This document shows positions 16,683-25,727 of a stretch of DNA of 64,000 bases, piece by piece. The stretch comes from Steroidobacter gossypii (GTDB taxonomy: Bacteria; Pseudomonadota; Gammaproteobacteria; Steroidobacterales; Steroidobacteraceae). Made by a program: the position numbers and the translations under genes. Location: contig NZ_JAEVLS010000001.1 in the NCBI RefSeq assembly GCF_016801985.1, positions 1,426,001-1,490,000 of the forward strand, read 5' to 3'. Within the stretch, counting starts at the first letter, position 1. Each line of letters opens with the position of its first letter. Under the pieces are notes generated by a model. That model had not been told where the DNA came from. It saw only the letters and a program-made list of their open reading frames with translations, and ran no database searches.

Positions 16683-17099
16683 TCAACTGTCCTTGTCGCG
16701 CTTCAGGATCAGCGAAGTGGTGACGTCGATCACGTCGGGCAGCGTGGCGATACGGTCGCGGGTGGCGTTGAGCTGCGACGTGGTGCGCGACTCGATCTCG
16801 ACGGCCAGGTCGATATCGCCGCTCAACGAATAGCAACGACAGACTTCGGGCAAGGCAGTGATGGCGGCGACAGTGCGAGGCGCGGGTGTTTTGGCCAGCT
16901 TGAGCAGAAGCAGGGCGGACAGCCGATCGGCATCGGCGACGCGCGCGTGATAACCGAGAATGACACCGGACTCCTCCAGCTTCATCAAGCGTTCGCGCAC
17001 CGTGCTGCGCGCCAGTTTCACCTTGCCGGCGATGGTCTTCAGCGGCATCCGAGCATTCGTACGCACTAGCGAAACTATTTGCATGTCAATCGCATCCAT
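16683..17099 (-). CDS. Lrp/AsnC family transcriptional regulator
   Basis: A 138-aa protein. The N-terminal winged helix (MDAIDMQIVSLVRTNARMPLKTIAGKVKLARSTVRERLMKLEESGVI, in pieces) is followed by a RAM/ligand domain (YSLSGDIDLAVEIE, LPDVIDVTTSLIL). Such regulators sense amino acids and often control a nearby transporter, here perhaps the TauE-like gene downstream. The ATG at 17099 matches the family N-terminus; the frame extends 36 nt upstream without a better start. Its 5' end overlaps the divergent beta-propeller gene by 17 nt. Confidence 0.9.
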   Translation of the reverse strand: MDAIDMQIVSLVRTNARMPLKTIAGKVKLARSTVRERLMKLEESGVILGYHARVADADRLSALLLLKLAKTPAPRTVAAITALPEVCRCYSLSGDIDLAVEIESRTTSQLNATRDRIATLPDVIDVTTSLILKRDKDS

Positions 17100-17973
17100 C
17101 GTCGCACTCCGCTGCCTGCAGTTGGCGGCCGGCATTCTCGTGATCCACAGTGCATCGGCGCAACAGGCGAACCAGCCGCGTCGCTGGACGCCGGCGGCGA
17201 TTGCGTCGTCCGGCTATGAATCTTCGCCGACCTTCACGCCGGACGGAAAAGAGATGTACTTCCTCAGCGCGGACGCCAGCTTCAGCAAGTACCGCATCAT
17301 GAGGTCTCGATGCGAGAACGGTGCGTGGACCAAGCCCGAGACGCCGTCGTTCGCACAGTCGCTGCCGGTGATCGAGGCGGACCCATTCGTGACGTATGAC
17401 GGCAAGCGGCTGTACTTCATTTCGTCTCGCCAGGATCCGAAGCACGAGGACTTCGACATCTGGTACGTGGAGCGCAACGCCGGTGGCGATTGGAGCGAAC
17501 CGCAGCGCCTGCCGGAACCGGTGAATTCTTCAGCCTCCGAGCTGTTGCCGAGACAGGATCTGCAAGGTCGTCTCTATTTCGGATCGGCGCGCGAGGGTGG
17601 GCTCGGCCAGGGCGACATCTACATGGCCACGGCCGCCGCCGACGGCCGTTGGCAGGTTGAGAACCTCGGTCCACCGGTGAACACGCCGGCTTTCGAGTAC
17701 GAAGCGGAAGTGTCACGCGATGGCGGCACCATGGTGGTGGTCGCGAACCGAACCGAGCGTTCGCATCTCTATCAGTACAAGTGGCGCGGCGGACACTGGG
17801 TAGAGATCGGCGAGATTCCCGCGCTGGCAGAGCATTTTCAGGTCGGCCCTTTACTGTCACCCAGTGGTGACCGCCTGCTGTTCGCCCAACGCGATGGCGA
17901 GCGCTCCGGAGAGATCTTCCTGATGGACCTCGCGCCCAATGCCGGCGAGGTCTGGCCTCCGCGATGCCGTTGA
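17083..17973 (+). CDS. PD40/TolB-like beta-propeller protein, secreted
   Basis: A 296-aa protein. The signal peptide MSIASIVALRCLQLAAGILVIHSASAQQ leads to a mature protein with PD40 repeats: SPTFTPDGKEMYFLSAD, FVTYDGKRLYFISSRQ, GRLYFGSAREGGLGQGDIY, EVSRDGGTMVVVANR and LLSPSGDRLLFAQRD. The propeller fits OmpA/TolB-associated WD40-like proteins; no catalytic domain is attached. The ATG at 17083 is chosen because the signal peptide begins there; the frame is open further upstream, inside the Lrp gene on the other strand. It is followed 16 nt later by a HemD-like gene, so the two may be cotranscribed. Function unknown. Confidence 0.75.
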   Translation: MSIASIVALRCLQLAAGILVIHSASAQQANQPRRWTPAAIASSGYESSPTFTPDGKEMYFLSADASFSKYRIMRSRCENGAWTKPETPSFAQSLPVIEADPFVTYDGKRLYFISSRQDPKHEDFDIWYVERNAGGDWSEPQRLPEPVNSSASELLPRQDLQGRLYFGSAREGGLGQGDIYMATAAADGRWQVENLGPPVNTPAFEYEAEVSRDGGTMVVVANRTERSHLYQYKWRGGHWVEIGEIPALAEHFQVGPLLSPSGDRLLFAQRDGERSGEIFLMDLAPNAGEVWPPRCR

Positions 17974-17989
17974 TGGTATAGCAGGAGGA

Positions 17990-18808
17990 ATGGCAACACT
18001 CACCGGTCGCACTATTGCAGTCCCCGAAACCCGGGAACTGGACGTCTTCTCTTCCATGCTGGAACGTCGCGGGGCGACAGTCTTGCGCTGTCCCTTGGTG
18101 GCGATCCTCGATGCACCGGATCCGCAACCGGTTCTCGAATGGCTGCGCGCTTTCAATGCAGGCTCGTGCGACGACCTGATTTTGCTGACCGGCGAAGGCT
18201 TGCGTCGACTGCTCAGCTGCATCGACAAGAACGAGCCCGCATTGCGCGAACCCTTCGTGCAACGGCTGGGCGCCATAAGAAAGATCACCCGGGGCCCCAA
18301 ACCGGCACGCGCGCTGCGAGAGCTGGGCTTGAAGTCCGACGTCGCGGCGGCATCGCCCACCACGCAGGGAGTGATCGAGTCGTTGCGAGCGGAGAACCTG
18401 CAAGGTCGCCAAGTCGGAGTGCAGTTGTATGGCACCGAGCCCAATCGGCCGTTGATCGAGTTCCTGCAATCGGCCGGCGCACAGGTTCTCTCTGTCGCGC
18501 CTTATGTTTACGCCGACAAAGTTGCCGATGACGCTGTTCGGGATCTCATGCAGCGAATGGCTGCCGGCCAGGTCGACATCATTGCCTTCACCAGCACCCC
18601 GCAAGTGGAACGTTTGTTTTCGGTCGCGCCGCTCGAGCTGGTGAAGGCGGCATTCGAAAAAACCGAGGTGGCAGCGATCGGTCCGGTCGTGGCCGATGCG
18701 CTGAAACGACACGATATCCCGGTGCGCCTGATGCCCGAGGATTCGTTCTTCATGAAGCCGCTCACCACCGCCATCGAACAAAGCATCGGCACACGCACCG
18801 AGAGTTGA
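17990..18808 (+). CDS. second uroporphyrinogen-III synthase-like protein
   Basis: A 272-aa HemD-fold protein with both lobes. The first begins LTGRTIAVPETRELDVFSSMLERRGATV. The second has VGVQLYGTEPNRPLIEFLQSAGAQVLSVAPYVYA, followed by DIIAFTSTPQVERLF and VAAIGPVVADALKRHDI. GGAGGA 2-6 nt before the ATG supports the start at 17990. Standalone paralogues like this occur beside sirohaem or nitrite/nitrate genes, but none is adjacent. The orthodox hemD lies at the left edge of the window, so this copy may serve sirohaem or have a regulatory role; that is inference. Confidence 0.78.
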   Translation: MATLTGRTIAVPETRELDVFSSMLERRGATVLRCPLVAILDAPDPQPVLEWLRAFNAGSCDDLILLTGEGLRRLLSCIDKNEPALREPFVQRLGAIRKITRGPKPARALRELGLKSDVAAASPTTQGVIESLRAENLQGRQVGVQLYGTEPNRPLIEFLQSAGAQVLSVAPYVYADKVADDAVRDLMQRMAAGQVDIIAFTSTPQVERLFSVAPLELVKAAFEKTEVAAIGPVVADALKRHDIPVRLMPEDSFFMKPLTTAIEQSIGTRTES

Positions 18809-19168
18809 AAAGAAAAGTCAACGCGCTCGCGTGAGCGCCTCATGCGAGCTGATCGCTATTTCACACGTGACATTGTGAGATCGCCGCCGCTCGTTCCGAA
18901 GTACAGAAATAAAAATAGAAACGTGCGCGGCTTTGCAATGATTTCTTAAGCGCGTTGACCCTCGCTGACACAGTCACGTACAACACCCCGAGTGCTTCAC
19001 ACAACTTGGCCGTGACAGCGGCCAGGGAAGACACACGAAAAAAGTTCGCGGCGACCACGAGCCAACGCAATGAGTGCGTGGCGTGGATCCTGCGAACGCC
19101 TGAAGACGGAAACATTCCGAGCGGTGTTCGTCGAGCGGCGGGCACAGCTGCTTCTAGTGGGGGACAAT
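18809..19168. other. 360-nt intergenic region before the TonB receptor
   Basis: No gene supported. It holds a short GCGCTC/GAGCGC hairpin just after the HemD-like stop, an A-rich patch near 18905-18922 and a weak promoter-like pair, TTGACC at 18955-18960 and GTACAA 17 nt later, in the right direction for the receptor gene. Confidence 0.4.
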
Positions 19169-22126
19169 ATGATTCCGAGTCGCAGTCCGTGGATCCGGCG
19201 CGTTCGCACGCCCCGCAATCCAGTCGCCATCGAAAACAAGCTACGCGCCAGCGTACGCAACGTGCTCGCAGGTTCGCTTCTGCTGAGCAGTTTCGCAGTG
19301 CCTGCCCAGCAGTCCGGCGCGGTGGAAGAGCTGGAAGTCGTGGTGGTCACCGGTTCTTACATCGAAGGCACGGCCGAGGATGCGGCGCTGCCCGTCGATG
19401 TTTTCACCGCCGCAGATCTGCAGATGCAAGGTTCGCCGTCGATGGTGGATCTGGTGAAATCGATTCCGGCCGTGCAGGGCGTGCTCGGCGAATCGAATCA
19501 GTTCGGATCGGCGCAATCGACCGGCAGCAGCAATATCAATCTCCGTGGTATCGGCGCTGTGCGAACCCTGGTGTTGATGAACGGCCGACGTTTGGCGGGA
19601 TCGCCCACCGGCAACGGAGTGGACACCAACCTGTTGCCCATGGCAGCGATCGGTCGAATCGAAGTGCTCAAGGACGGCGCCGCTGCGACCTACGGCTCCG
19701 ACGCCGTCGCCGGTGTCGTCAACTTCATCACCAAAACCAACGTCGAAGGTCTGTCGTTGGACGCTTCGTACAGTTACATCGACGGTTCCGACGGCGACTA
19801 CAGCGCCAACGTGCTGTGGGGCCATCGTGCGGACACGTGGAACTTCATGGTCGCGGGTGGCTATCGGCATCGTTCCGAATTGAACACCACCGACCGCGAT
19901 TGGGCCGTGCGCAGCTTCGATGAGAATCCGCAAGGCGGCTACTCATCTTTCGGTAACCCTGGCAAATACAACGTCACCGCCGGTCCGACCACGGACGCAC
20001 AGATCTTTCGCGATCCGGGTTGCGCCGCGTTGGGCGGATTCGGGATCGATGACGAAGGCTGCCGCTTTCAGTACGTCACCTTCGACAATCTGACCGAGCG
20101 CGAAGAGCATTATCAGCTCTACACCGAGTTCAACATGGATATCGGCGAAAAGACCGGTCTGCACATCGAGGCGCTGTACGCTGTGCACGATGCGCCGGAA
20201 GAAAATTCCTCGCCTTCCTACGGTCCGCAGCAAGGCGCGAATCTGACAGCGACGCCGACCCGCAATCTTGTTTCACCGAACTACATCGTGCCGCTCAGCA
20301 ATCCTGGCTTGCGGGCCATCCTGCCGCTGCTCGACGCTACCGATCGCGCGGCGGTGGAAGCTCGGCGTTTCGTGGTCGCCAGCGGCCTGCAGTGGCGCCC
20401 ATTGGGTAACGGCGGCAATCCGCTCACTGGAGAAGGCAAGAAGGATGAGCGACTGTTCGACGGCTTCCGCGTCTCGGCCAGCCTCGACGGTGAGTTCGGC
20501 CCCAACATCGGCTGGAACACCGCGGTGACTTACAGCGAGAACACTCGCGAGACCAATACACCCGACATTCTTGCGTATCGTTTACAGCTCGCGCTGAACG
20601 GCCTGGGCGGACCGGACTGTCCGGCCGGCGCCACGGCGGGCTCGGCGGGATGTTTGTTCTTCAATCCATTCTCGAACGCGTTCGCGGGCAACCCTTCCAC
20701 CGGCCGGGTCAACGATTTCAACTACGATCCGTCGCTGGCCAACAATCCGGCCGTGATCGATTGGATGTTCGAGGACAACGGCTGGGAAGACACCGCCTCG
20801 ACCCTGGCGGTGGACCTGGTGTTCAACGGCGAGCTGTCATGGTCGTTGCCGGGCGGCGCCGTCGGCTGGGCGGCCGGCGGTCAGTATCGCGACGAAGGTT
20901 TCGAGCGCAAGGTGAATTTCTGGACCGACATCGACCAGAATCCGTGCGTCGACACGCCCATCAACGGCAACACCGGCTGCGACACGCAATTCGGCGTGTT
21001 CACGTTCTTCGGTCCGTTGCGCAATCAGGACTTGAGCCGCGACGTGTACGGCGTGTTCGGCGAAGTGAATCTGCCGTTGTTCGAATCGTTACAGGCGCAA
21101 CTGGCGGTGCGTTACGAAGATTACGGCGGCCTGGTCGGTTCGACCACCAATCCAAAGATCTCGTTGCGTTGGCAGGCGCTCGACTGGCTGGCGCTGCGTG
21201 GTTCGGCGGGCAGCACCTTCCGCGGTCCGCAACAGACCCAGTTGCTGGATGGCTTCAGCACCACGCTGGTTTATACGGGCGTGAATCGCGGCTACAAACC
21301 TTACGACAACTACGGCGATCCGGATCTCGATCCGGAAGAGGCGGACACTTTCAACGTCGGCGCCATCGTGCAGGCCGGTGACTTCAAGGCCTCGCTGGAT
21401 TACTGGAATTTCAAGTTCAAGAATCCGATCGGCACCGAGGGCGGCACGGAGCTGGTGGCGGCGTTCTTCGGCGTGGATCCGGGCGATCCGAATTTCTGCG
21501 ACGACCCGGCCTACGACAACCTGCAGCAGCGCTTTACGTTCACGCAGGATGCGTCCGGCAATCCGATCTGCAGCGCCAGCACGTTGACGCGCACTCGAGT
21601 CAATGTGATCAACGGACCGGAGGAGCGCATTTCCGGCCTCGATGCGAGCCTGTCGTATCTGTTCGATGGCTGGTTCGGCGGCGAGCTGCTGGTCGGCGTA
21701 GACGGTTCGTACACTTTGAAGTACGAGCGCGATGCGCTGTTCGTGGAAGGCATCTTGATCAACGATGCCGACGACTACGCCGGCACTCGCGGCGGCGCCG
21801 GCCTGGGTTCGTTGCCTGAGTTGCGCGGCTCGTGGTACTTGGATTTCAGCTCGGGCAATCACGCCGTGCGCTGGACTTCACGCTACATCGACGGTGTTAC
21901 CGATGTGCGCTCGAGCGTGCCGGACGGCTTTCGAGAAATCGGCTCGTTCCTGACGCACGATCTGGTCTATCGCTTGCAGTTGCCAGGCGAGACCACCTTG
22001 AGCGCGGCGGTCATCAATCTGACCGATCGCGATCCGCCGCTGGCGCGTCTGGACCTGAGCTACGACCCGTTCATCGGCAATCCATTGGGTCGTTACTTCA
22101 AGGTGTCCGCGATCAAACAATTCTGA
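19169..22126 (+). CDS. TonB-dependent receptor
   Basis: A 985-aa outer-membrane receptor. The N-terminus has a long basic lead (about residues 1-30) before the hydrophobic signal segment (NVLAGSLLLSSFAVPAQQ). The TonB-box region is LEVVVVTGSYI. The plug domain (about 65-190) has NINLRGIGAVRTLVLMNGRRL and EVLKDGAAATYGSDAVAGVVNFITK. The barrel ends in aromatic YFKVSAIKQF. This type takes up siderophores, vitamins or oligosaccharides; the substrate is unknown and no iron or sugar genes are adjacent. A GGGGGA precedes the ATG at 19169; an earlier in-frame start would add 33 residues. The unusually long pre-signal region makes the start the least certain part. Confidence 0.92.
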   Translation: MIPSRSPWIRRVRTPRNPVAIENKLRASVRNVLAGSLLLSSFAVPAQQSGAVEELEVVVVTGSYIEGTAEDAALPVDVFTAADLQMQGSPSMVDLVKSIPAVQGVLGESNQFGSAQSTGSSNINLRGIGAVRTLVLMNGRRLAGSPTGNGVDTNLLPMAAIGRIEVLKDGAAATYGSDAVAGVVNFITKTNVEGLSLDASYSYIDGSDGDYSANVLWGHRADTWNFMVAGGYRHRSELNTTDRDWAVRSFDENPQGGYSSFGNPGKYNVTAGPTTDAQIFRDPGCAALGGFGIDDEGCRFQYVTFDNLTEREEHYQLYTEFNMDIGEKTGLHIEALYAVHDAPEENSSPSYGPQQGANLTATPTRNLVSPNYIVPLSNPGLRAILPLLDATDRAAVEARRFVVASGLQWRPLGNGGNPLTGEGKKDERLFDGFRVSASLDGEFGPNIGWNTAVTYSENTRETNTPDILAYRLQLALNGLGGPDCPAGATAGSAGCLFFNPFSNAFAGNPSTGRVNDFNYDPSLANNPAVIDWMFEDNGWEDTASTLAVDLVFNGELSWSLPGGAVGWAAGGQYRDEGFERKVNFWTDIDQNPCVDTPINGNTGCDTQFGVFTFFGPLRNQDLSRDVYGVFGEVNLPLFESLQAQLAVRYEDYGGLVGSTTNPKISLRWQALDWLALRGSAGSTFRGPQQTQLLDGFSTTLVYTGVNRGYKPYDNYGDPDLDPEEADTFNVGAIVQAGDFKASLDYWNFKFKNPIGTEGGTELVAAFFGVDPGDPNFCDDPAYDNLQQRFTFTQDASGNPICSASTLTRTRVNVINGPEERISGLDASLSYLFDGWFGGELLVGVDGSYTLKYERDALFVEGILINDADDYAGTRGGAGLGSLPELRGSWYLDFSSGNHAVRWTSRYIDGVTDVRSSVPDGFREIGSFLTHDLVYRLQLPGETTLSAAVINLTDRDPPLARLDLSYDPFIGNPLGRYFKVSAIKQF

Positions 22127-22146
22127 TGGGGCAAGTCGCTGGTCGC

Positions 22147-23070
22147 TCAATCCTCGAGCGTCCAGCCCTTTTCCCAAGGCGGCTCGGGCCCGAACGTGCT
22201 GGCGACGAAGTCCACGAAGGCGCGCACCTTCGGCATGAGATTGCGCCGCTCGGGATACACGGCATGCACGGCGATCTCGGGCGGGCGGAACTTGCACAAC
22301 ACCGGCTTCAACTCGCCCGAGCGCAGCTGATCGCCAAGATAGAAGGTCGGTAGTTGAATGATGCCGCCGCCGGCGATCGCGGCCGCGCGATTCACCAAGC
22401 CATTGTTCGAGTGGAGAGTGCCGTTGACCGGCACCACGTGCTCGCCGCCTTCACTGTCCGTGAAGCGCCACTCGCGTGGTGCGCTGAGTAATGAGTAAAG
22501 AATGCAGTTGTGTTCGAGCAGATCTTCGGGCCGCTCCGGCGTACCGTGCTTGGCGAGATACGAAGGCGATGCGCAGATGACCTGCCGCGTGGGTGCGATC
22601 TTGCGAGCGATGAGATTCGAATCGCGCAAGCGTCCGATGCGAATCGCCACGTCGAAGCCTTCTTCCACCAGATCCACCTGCCGATCGTCCATGTTCAGCT
22701 CCACGGTCACGCCCGGATAGCGCTCCATGAATGTTTGTATGGCGGGGCCGAGTTGCAGGATGCTGAAGCTCATCGGCGCCGATACTCGCAACGTGCCGCG
22801 TGGCTCGGTTTGAAAGCGCGCTACTTCCAGTTCGGCGTTTTCGATCTCACGAAGCGCACTGCCGCTGCGGCGGTACAGCTCCGAGCCTGCTTCGGTGAGA
22901 CTGAGGCGGCGCGTGGTTCGATTCAGCAGACGCGCACCGAGCTTTTCTTCCAGGCGAGTCACTGCCTTGCTGACCACGGGCTGTGACATTTCCAGAGCCT
23001 CCGCGGCCGCCGTGAAACTGGACAGCTCGACCACTTTGACGAATACGGCGATGTCGGTGAGATTTTGCAT
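22147..23070 (-). CDS. LysR family transcriptional regulator
   Basis: A 307-aa LysR protein. The helix-turn-helix is at about 1-60 (FVKVVELSSFTAAAEALEMSQPVVSKAVTRLEEKLGARLL) and the effector domain runs from about 90 (GTLRVSAPMSFSILQL). The signature matches the AaeR/DsdC-like group that responds to small aromatic or organic ligands. It is convergent with the TonB receptor (20 nt apart) and divergent from a rhodanese gene at 23189; it may control either gene. Confidence 0.9.
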   Translation of the reverse strand: MQNLTDIAVFVKVVELSSFTAAAEALEMSQPVVSKAVTRLEEKLGARLLNRTTRRLSLTEAGSELYRRSGSALREIENAELEVARFQTEPRGTLRVSAPMSFSILQLGPAIQTFMERYPGVTVELNMDDRQVDLVEEGFDVAIRIGRLRDSNLIARKIAPTRQVICASPSYLAKHGTPERPEDLLEHNCILYSLLSAPREWRFTDSEGGEHVVPVNGTLHSNNGLVNRAAAIAGGGIIQLPTFYLGDQLRSGELKPVLCKFRPPEIAVHAVYPERRNLMPKVRAFVDFVASTFGPEPPWEKGWTLED

Positions 23071-23188
23071 TTGGGGCGATTCGCGGAATAAATCCCATGC
23101 CGCCAGGGCCGATGATCCGGCACCGGGGCATGACTAACGTAGCACTCCTCCGGTCGGGCGTCGCCCGGCTGACTCCAAAGGTGCTGCC

Positions 23189-23554
23189 ATGTCTACCCAG
23201 GATACTCGCCAGGCGCGCGACTTTTTTGCTCAGCGGCTGGCCTTTCTCACCGGCCCGTACGAGCTCAATGGACAGATCCGTCGCAACGAGCCGATCACCA
23301 TCGTCGATGTGCGGCTGCCCAGCGATTATCAGGCCGGACACATTCCGGGCGCCATCAATCTGCCGCAGGGCAAGTGGCACACGCTGGCCGGCATTCGCAA
23401 AGATAGAACGGCGGTGCTGTATTGCTACAGCCAGACCTGCAAGCTGGCCTCGGCCGCTGCCGTCGAGCTGGCATCCGCCGGCATTCCCGTCGTCGAGATG
23501 GAAGGTGGCTTCGAAGCCTGGGTGAAGAACGAGTTGCCAGTGGAGCGTGCCTGA
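23189..23554 (+). CDS. cytoplasmic rhodanese-like protein
   Basis: A 121-aa single-domain rhodanese without a signal peptide. Motifs are ITIVDVRLPSDYQAGHIPGAINLP and the active loop YCYSQTCKLAS. The loop is unusual: a second Cys follows the position of the catalytic one, so which Cys accepts sulfur is uncertain. GGFEAWVKNELPV closes the domain. It is divergent from a LysR gene (118 nt) and 13 nt from the convergent stop of a second LysR gene. Sulfur transfer or redox signalling is likely; the partner is unknown. Confidence 0.82.
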   Translation: MSTQDTRQARDFFAQRLAFLTGPYELNGQIRRNEPITIVDVRLPSDYQAGHIPGAINLPQGKWHTLAGIRKDRTAVLYCYSQTCKLASAAAVELASAGIPVVEMEGGFEAWVKNELPVERA

Positions 23555-23567
23555 GCACCCAGTCCAC

Positions 23568-24488
23568 TCATTGCGGTTCGAGCCGCTCGCCCTCGGGCGG
23601 CGGAAACTGGCTGCACACTTCGCGAAGCCAGTTGCGGAACCGAATGACCTTGGGCACTTCGAAGTTGTGGGCCGGCGCGACGAAGTAATAAGAGTTGTGT
23701 TGGCGCACGCTTTGGCCGGACGGCCGCACCAGGCGGCCGGAGGCAAGGTCGCCTGCCACGAGCGACCATCGAGCCAGTGCCAGGCCGTGGCCTTGTTCGG
23801 CCGCCGCCAGCACCGAAGCGGAGTCGTCGAGAATCGGACCACGCTCAACACGGGTCGTGTCGCCGCCCACGCGGCGTAACCAGTCGATCCACGGCTCGCT
23901 CGCACTGTGCAGCAGCGGGTACTTGTTGAGATCTGCCAGCGTATTGATGGCGCCGAGCTTGGCGAATAGCGCGGGACTCGCGACTGGAAACACCCAATCG
24001 TCGAGCATCTTCTCCGATTGAATCTGCGGCCAGCTGCCCGAGCCGTAACGGACGGCGGCGTGGAAGTCGGTCTGCATGAAATCCACCAGCTCGCGGCTGG
24101 CGCTGAAGCGCAGGTCCACTTCCGGATGCTTCTGGTAGAAATCGCCGAGTCGCGGCAACAGCCACTTCTGCAAAAACGAGCCGAGCAGACTGATGTTGAG
24201 CAACCCGCTGCTGCGATCCAGGCGCAGTTGATCGACCGCGCGCGTCAGCTCACCCATGCCTCGTTGCACGCCGGGCAGCAAGCGAGCACCCTGTGGCGTC
24301 AGTCGAACCGAGCGGCTGTGGCGCACGAACAGGGGAGTTTCGAGAAACTCTTCGAGCGCTTTGATGTGGGAGCTGACCGCCGCCGTGGTGACGTTCAGGG
24401 ACTGAGCCGCCCCGGTGAAACTCAAATGCGCGGCCACGGCCTCGAAGGCGCGCAGCGCATTGAGAGGCAGTTTGGTGTCAGCGCTCAT
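23568..24488 (-). CDS. GcvA-type LysR family regulator
   Basis: A 306-aa LysR protein. LPLNALRAFEAVAAHLSFTGAAQSLNVTTAAVSSHIKALEEFLETPLF is the GcvA-like winged helix, and the effector domain contains LLNISLLGSFLQKWLLPRLGDFYQ. GcvA relatives control glycine cleavage or, in other species, beta-lactamase and unrelated neighbours. It is divergent from a GNAT gene (138 nt between starts), its most likely local target apart from itself. Confidence 0.9.
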   Translation of the reverse strand: MSADTKLPLNALRAFEAVAAHLSFTGAAQSLNVTTAAVSSHIKALEEFLETPLFVRHSRSVRLTPQGARLLPGVQRGMGELTRAVDQLRLDRSSGLLNISLLGSFLQKWLLPRLGDFYQKHPEVDLRFSASRELVDFMQTDFHAAVRYGSGSWPQIQSEKMLDDWVFPVASPALFAKLGAINTLADLNKYPLLHSASEPWIDWLRRVGGDTTRVERGPILDDSASVLAAAEQGHGLALARWSLVAGDLASGRLVRPSGQSVRQHNSYYFVAPAHNFEVPKVIRFRNWLREVCSQFPPPEGERLEPQ

Positions 24489-24626
24489 CGGTCGGCCGCT
24501 TTGTTCAAAATTCTTTTAATCCATGAACCCGAACGCCACGGGAATGCTTGGATACGGCTCGAAAATATATCGATTCACTTAATGATGCAAGGTACGATGC
24601 CCAGGCTGTGAAGTAGGGAGACCGTC

Positions 24627-25145
24627 ATGACCGACCTGCACATTGCGCCCGCCACGCCGGCCGACGTGCCCATGATCCTGCAGCTGATTCGCGAGCTGGC
24701 CGAGTTCGAGCGCCTGCTGCACGAAGTGACCGCCACCGAGGAGCAATTGCGCAAGGTGCTGTTCGGCCCGAAGCCGAGCGCGGAGGTGATCATGGGCCGG
24801 CTGCAGCCGGGCGGCGAAGTGGCCGGCTTCGCGCTGTTCTTCCACAACTTCTCGACCTTCCTGGCCAGGCCCGGCATTTATCTCGAAGACTTATATGTAC
24901 GGCAGCAGTTTCGCGGCCGCGGTTTCGGCGAGCAACTGCTGCGCCACCTGGCGCGGCTCGCGGTGGAGCGCGATTGCGGTCGGCTCGAGTGGTCGGTGCT
25001 CGATTGGAATCAGCGGGCCATCGACTTCTATAAAAGCCTCGGCGCCGTGCCGATGAATGAATGGACCATGTATCGCGTGACCGGCCCGGCCCTGCAAAAG
25101 CTCGGCGCTGCAATCGCTGCTGTCGATGACGGCGATCGGAAATAA
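24627..25145 (+). CDS. GNAT family N-acetyltransferase
   Basis: A 172-aa acetyl-CoA-dependent acetyltransferase. The acetyl-CoA loop is LYVRQQFRGRGFGEQLLRHL, and DWNQRAIDFYKSLGAVPMNEWTMYRV gives the C-terminal motif. The pattern (ATPADVPMILQLIRELAEFE) is close to the spermidine/diamine acetyltransferase-like subgroup, so a polyamine or amino-acid substrate is plausible but not shown. GGGAG lies 6 nt before the ATG. It is transcribed away from a GcvA-type regulator. Confidence 0.88.
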   Translation: MTDLHIAPATPADVPMILQLIRELAEFERLLHEVTATEEQLRKVLFGPKPSAEVIMGRLQPGGEVAGFALFFHNFSTFLARPGIYLEDLYVRQQFRGRGFGEQLLRHLARLAVERDCGRLEWSVLDWNQRAIDFYKSLGAVPMNEWTMYRVTGPALQKLGAAIAAVDDGDRK

Positions 25146-25349
25146 CTAACGATAAACGATCGCCGGTGCATTTACCGTGCTGGCGGCCGACACGGGCGGG
25201 GTGTATTTTCTGGCGCGAATCGGGGCGGAGCGTCGACCGGAAGTCGGCGTCGTTCCGATCGAAGGGGTTTACTAATAATTCGCGCCACGTTCGCGCGCTT
25301 CGACTCAAGGTCGGAACGAGGTCGAGCGTGCTGGACCAATGAGGCTCGC

Positions 25350-25664
25350 ATGTCCATTCGCGCCTTACGCTACCTGCTCGCCCTGGCCGAATGTTTGAAC
25401 TTCACGCGCGCGGCCGAGCGTTGCTCCGTGACTCAATCGACACTCAGCATTCAGCTGCGCAAGCTCGAGGAATATCTCGGCGTGCGTTTGTTCGAACGCG
25501 ATCGTGCTCATGTCGCGCTCACCGAAGACGGTCGCAAAGTGTTGCGCTTCGCTCGCGTCGCCGTGCGCGCGGCCGATCGCATCGTGGCTGTCGGCCGCAA
25601 TGGCCGCTCTCGTTCGGGGGCTCTTATTGACGAGATCAATTGTCAGCGCTCGCCCATTGATTAG
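25350..25664 (+). pseudogene. truncated OxyR-like LysR regulator (DNA-binding part only)
   Basis: A 104-aa open frame. Residues 1-85 are a complete LysR winged helix and linker (LRYLLALAECLNFTRAAERCSVTQSTLSIQLRKLEEYLGVRLFERD), of the OxyR/CbbR style. After GRNGRSRSG the frame leaves the family and stops; the roughly 200-residue effector domain is absent here and I do not see it downstream. It could be a decayed gene or a surviving DNA-binding-only regulator. Its stop codon lies inside a dyad (25661-25675) directly upstream of the peroxidase operon, which keeps a regulatory role possible. Confidence 0.7.
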
Positions 25665-25675
25665 ACTTTGTCTAA
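25661..25675. promoter_or_regulatory. TTAGAC dyad upstream of the peroxidase operon
   Basis: TTAGACTTTGTCTAA: two perfect 6-bp arms around TTT, overlapping the stop of the truncated LysR gene and 53 nt before the peroxidase ATG. It could be an operator or a weak hairpin. The left arm matches that of the element in front of tolC (34572-34586). Confidence 0.4.
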
Positions 25676-25727
25676 GTTAACCATAGGGTTCGGCTGCTTC
25701 AGAACCGAACGAGCAGGGGAGACCAGC

